From: CALCHX01 sp035761165
GTDB lineage: Bacteria > Gemmatimonadota > Gemmatimonadetes > Gemmatimonadales > Gemmatimonadaceae
Length of the DNA: 14,454 nucleotides
NCBI GenBank assembly: GCA_035761165.1
Contig: DASTRO010000117.1
Location: forward strand, 1 to 14,454
Direction of reading: 5' to 3'
This document shows, piece by piece, positions 12,503-14,454 of this stretch. Numbering within the stretch: the first letter of the stretch is position 1; each line of letters starts with the position of its first letter. Under the pieces are notes generated by a model that saw only the letters and a list, made by a program, of their open reading frames with translations, ran no database searches and was not told the DNA's origin. Both the position numbers and the translations under genes were made by a program.

Positions 12503-14454
12503 ATGCGCGCCTCATCCCGCATCGCGGCACTCGCCCTCCTCGCGCTCGCCGGCGCGGCGGAGGCGCAGTCCCCCGGCTTCTCCCTCGAGCAGATCCTCGA
12601 CTTCCCCTTCCCGTCGGGGGTGGCCGCGGCGCCGCGCGGCGGCCGCGCGGCGTGGATCTCGCTGCACCGCGGCGCGCGCTCGGTGTACCTGGCCGATCTC
12701 GCGGCCGCGCGCGCCACGCGCGTGGCGCACTTTCCGCGCGACGACGGGCAGGACCTCTCCTCGCTCGTCTTCTCCGCCGACGGCTCCTCCCTCGCTTTCG
12801 TGCGGGGGCAGGGGCTCAACGCGCAGCGGCAGAGCCCCAACCCCACGAGCGACCCGCGGGGCGCCGAGCAGGCGGTGTGGGTGGCGGCGCGCGGTTCGGC
12901 GGCGCGCCGCATCGGCGCCGGCACGAGCCCGGAGCTCTCTCCCGACGGGCGGCGCGTCGTGTGGCAGCTCGACTCGACGCTCATGATCGCCGCCACCGCG
13001 CCGGGCGGCGCGGCGCCGCGTCCGCTCTTCGTGGGACGCGGGGTGAACACCGACCCGCAGTGGTCCCCCGACGGGCGGCTGGTGGCGTTCACCTCGCAGC
13101 GCGGCGACCACTCCTACGTCGGCGTGTACGACGTGGCGCGCGACAGCATCCGCTGGATGGCGCCCGGCGTGGATCGCGATGCGAGCCCGCGCTGGTCTCC
13201 CGACGGCCGGCGTCTCGCCTTCATCCGCATGTCCGGCGGGAGCGCGGGCGGCAATGTCTTCGCCCCGCGCGCCGGGGACGGCTTCGCGCTCATGATCGCC
13301 GATCCCGCCACCGGCGCCGCGCGCGAGCTCTGGCGCTCGAAGCCCGGCGTGGAGGGGCGGCTGCGCGTCCCCACCACGGGGGAGTACTTCCTCTGGAGCG
13401 GGTCGCGGCTCGTCTTCTTCACCGAGGCCGATGGCTGGCAGCACCTCTACTCCATCGCCGGCGATGGCTCGCAGGCGGAGCCGGCGCAGCTCACGCGCGG
13501 GGAGTGCGAGGTGGAGGAGCCGTCCCCCACCGCCGACGGCTCCACGCTCTACTTCTCGTCGAACTGCGGCGACCCCGCCGCGGGCGCCGCCGGCGCCCTC
13601 GCGTCGATCGACCGCAAGCACATCTGGCGCGTCGCCGCCGGCGGCGGCTCGGCGCCCGTGCAGGTGACATCGGGCACCGGCATCGAGTACGCGCCCGCCG
13701 TCTCCGGTGACCGCGTCCTCTTCCTCCGCTCCACGGCGACGCTGCCGCCGCGCCCCGTGGTGCGCACCGCGGCCGGGCGCGAGCTCGCCCTCGCCGGCGC
13801 GCCCGCGCTCCCCGCCGGCTTTCCCACCGCGCTCGTGGAGCCGCGCCAGGTGACCTTCACCGCGGCCGACGGGATGCTCATCCACGGCCAGCTCTTCCTG
13901 CCGCCGAACGCCGCGCGCGCGCCCGCCGTCGTGTTCATGCACGGCGGCCCCATGCGGCAGATGCTCCTCGGCTTCAACCCGCGCGGCTACTACACCCGCG
14001 CCTACGCCTTCAACCAGTATCTCGCGAGCCGAGGGGTCGTCGTCCTCGCCGTGAACTACCGGCTGGGCGTCGGCTACGGCCGCGCCTTCCGCGAGGCGCC
14101 GCGCGGCGGCCGGCAGGGGGCGAGCGAGTACCAGGACATAGTAGCGGCAGGCAACTATCTCCGCTCCCTCCCCGCGGTGGACCCGGAGCGCATCGGGCTG
14201 TGGGGCGGCTCCTACGGCGGCTTCCTAACCGCCATGGGGATGGCGAAGAACCCGGAGCTTTTCCGCGCCGGCGTGGACCTCCACGGCGTGCACGACTGGA
14301 ACGCGCGCTTCTCCAGCTTCGCGCCCGCCACCGTGGCCGGCCGCGCCGAGGCGGACTCCATCCTCGCCGTCGGCCGCGCCTCCTCGCCGGTGTGCTGCGT
14401 CTCCAGCATCCGCGGCCCCATCCTCTTCATCCACGGCGACGACGACCGCAACGT
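12503..14454 (+). CDS. Exported S9-family prolyl oligopeptidase/DPP-type serine peptidase, cut by the right edge
   Basis: Secreted alpha/beta-hydrolase peptidase, probably releasing dipeptides or cleaving oligopeptides. From the ATG at 12503 (GGAG five bases upstream) the frame is open to the window end, 650 complete codons. A signal peptide (about 1-21, cleavage near AEA-QS) precedes a beta-propeller (about 30-430) with PD40-like blades such as LSPDGRR, WSPDGRL, WSPDGRR and TADGSTLYFS. The catalytic domain starts near 445: FMHGGP (478-483) supplies the oxyanion region, the nucleophile Ser570 lies in GGSYGG and the catalytic Asp648 in HGDDDRN. The catalytic His would lie past base 14454. NYRLGVGYG and SEYQDIVAAGNYL are typical of S9 enzymes. 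DPP-IV, acylaminoacyl-peptidase and related subgroups cannot be separated from this fragment. Confidence 0.93.
   Translation, partial: MRASSRIAALALLALAGAAEAQSPGFSLEQILDFPFPSGVAAAPRGGRAAWISLHRGARSVYLADLAAARATRVAHFPRDDGQDLSSLVFSADGSSLAFVRGQGLNAQRQSPNPTSDPRGAEQAVWVAARGSAARRIGAGTSPELSPDGRRVVWQLDSTLMIAATAPGGAAPRPLFVGRGVNTDPQWSPDGRLVAFTSQRGDHSYVGVYDVARDSIRWMAPGVDRDASPRWSPDGRRLAFIRMSGGSAGGNVFAPRAGDGFALMIADPATGAARELWRSKPGVEGRLRVPTTGEYFLWSGSRLVFFTEADGWQHLYSIAGDGSQAEPAQLTRGECEVEEPSPTADGSTLYFSSNCGDPAAGAAGALASIDRKHIWRVAAGGGSAPVQVTSGTGIEYAPAVSGDRVLFLRSTATLPPRPVVRTAAGRELALAGAPALPAGFPTALVEPRQVTFTAADGMLIHGQLFLPPNAARAPAVVFMHGGPMRQMLLGFNPRGYYTRAYAFNQYLASRGVVVLAVNYRLGVGYGRAFREAPRGGRQGASEYQDIVAAGNYLRSLPAVDPERIGLWGGSYGGFLTAMGMAKNPELFRAGVDLHGVHDWNARFSSFAPATVAGRAEADSILAVGRASSPVCCVSSIRGPILFIHGDDDRN

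Overview
The window is a very GC-rich, gene-dense bacterial chromosome segment whose third codon positions are strongly biased to G or C. The gene content (a large complement of secreted peptidases and hydrolases, a two-domain multicopper oxidase, a C-terminally extended acyl-CoA dehydrogenase, small zinc-ribbon and small hypothetical proteins) and the purine-rich GGAAGCA heptamer arrays between genes resemble Gemmatimonadota. That placement is an inference from memory of such genomes; the window holds no rRNA or other marker gene to prove it. I see no tRNA, rRNA, CRISPR array, integrase, transposase or phage gene.

Layout. Bases 1-2781 (+) hold an operon-like run with overlapping ends: a multicopper oxidase cut by the left edge, a NarL/DegS-type histidine kinase, and its LuxR-type response regulator. 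Facing it on the minus strand are an S41 C-terminal processing peptidase (3219-4799) and a 75-residue zinc-ribbon protein (2962-3189) that follows it closely. A repeat-rich non-coding stretch (about 4800-5539) comes next. The minus strand then carries an exported MsrA, a long acyl-CoA dehydrogenase, an HtpX-type membrane metalloprotease and a small HNH nuclease. On the plus strand are a 59-residue small protein and an exported YtcJ-type amidohydrolase. A 103-residue hypothetical lies on the minus strand, and an exported S9 prolyl-oligopeptidase-type enzyme is cut by the right edge.

Several products act outside the cytoplasm or at the membrane: the oxidase, CTP, MsrA, HtpX, amidohydrolase and S9 peptidase. 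Together they suggest envelope protein quality control, oxidative repair and scavenging, but they are not visibly one pathway. Apart from the first three genes, the S41/zinc-ribbon pair and possibly ACAD/MsrA, they look like independent transcription units.

No protein-coding locus here looks like a new defence, mobile or biosynthetic system. The best leads are non-coding: (1) a roughly 620-bp imperfect inverted-repeat element with a nested 52-bp tandem duplication (4899-5519); (2) a densely hairpinned leader between the HNH gene and htpX, with two mutually exclusive stems (9131-9294); (3) a dispersed intergenic repeat with a G-run/C-run core in two related copies in opposite orientation (2782-2955 and 10014-10165), with a third locus sharing only the flanking heptamer arrays (8134-8269).
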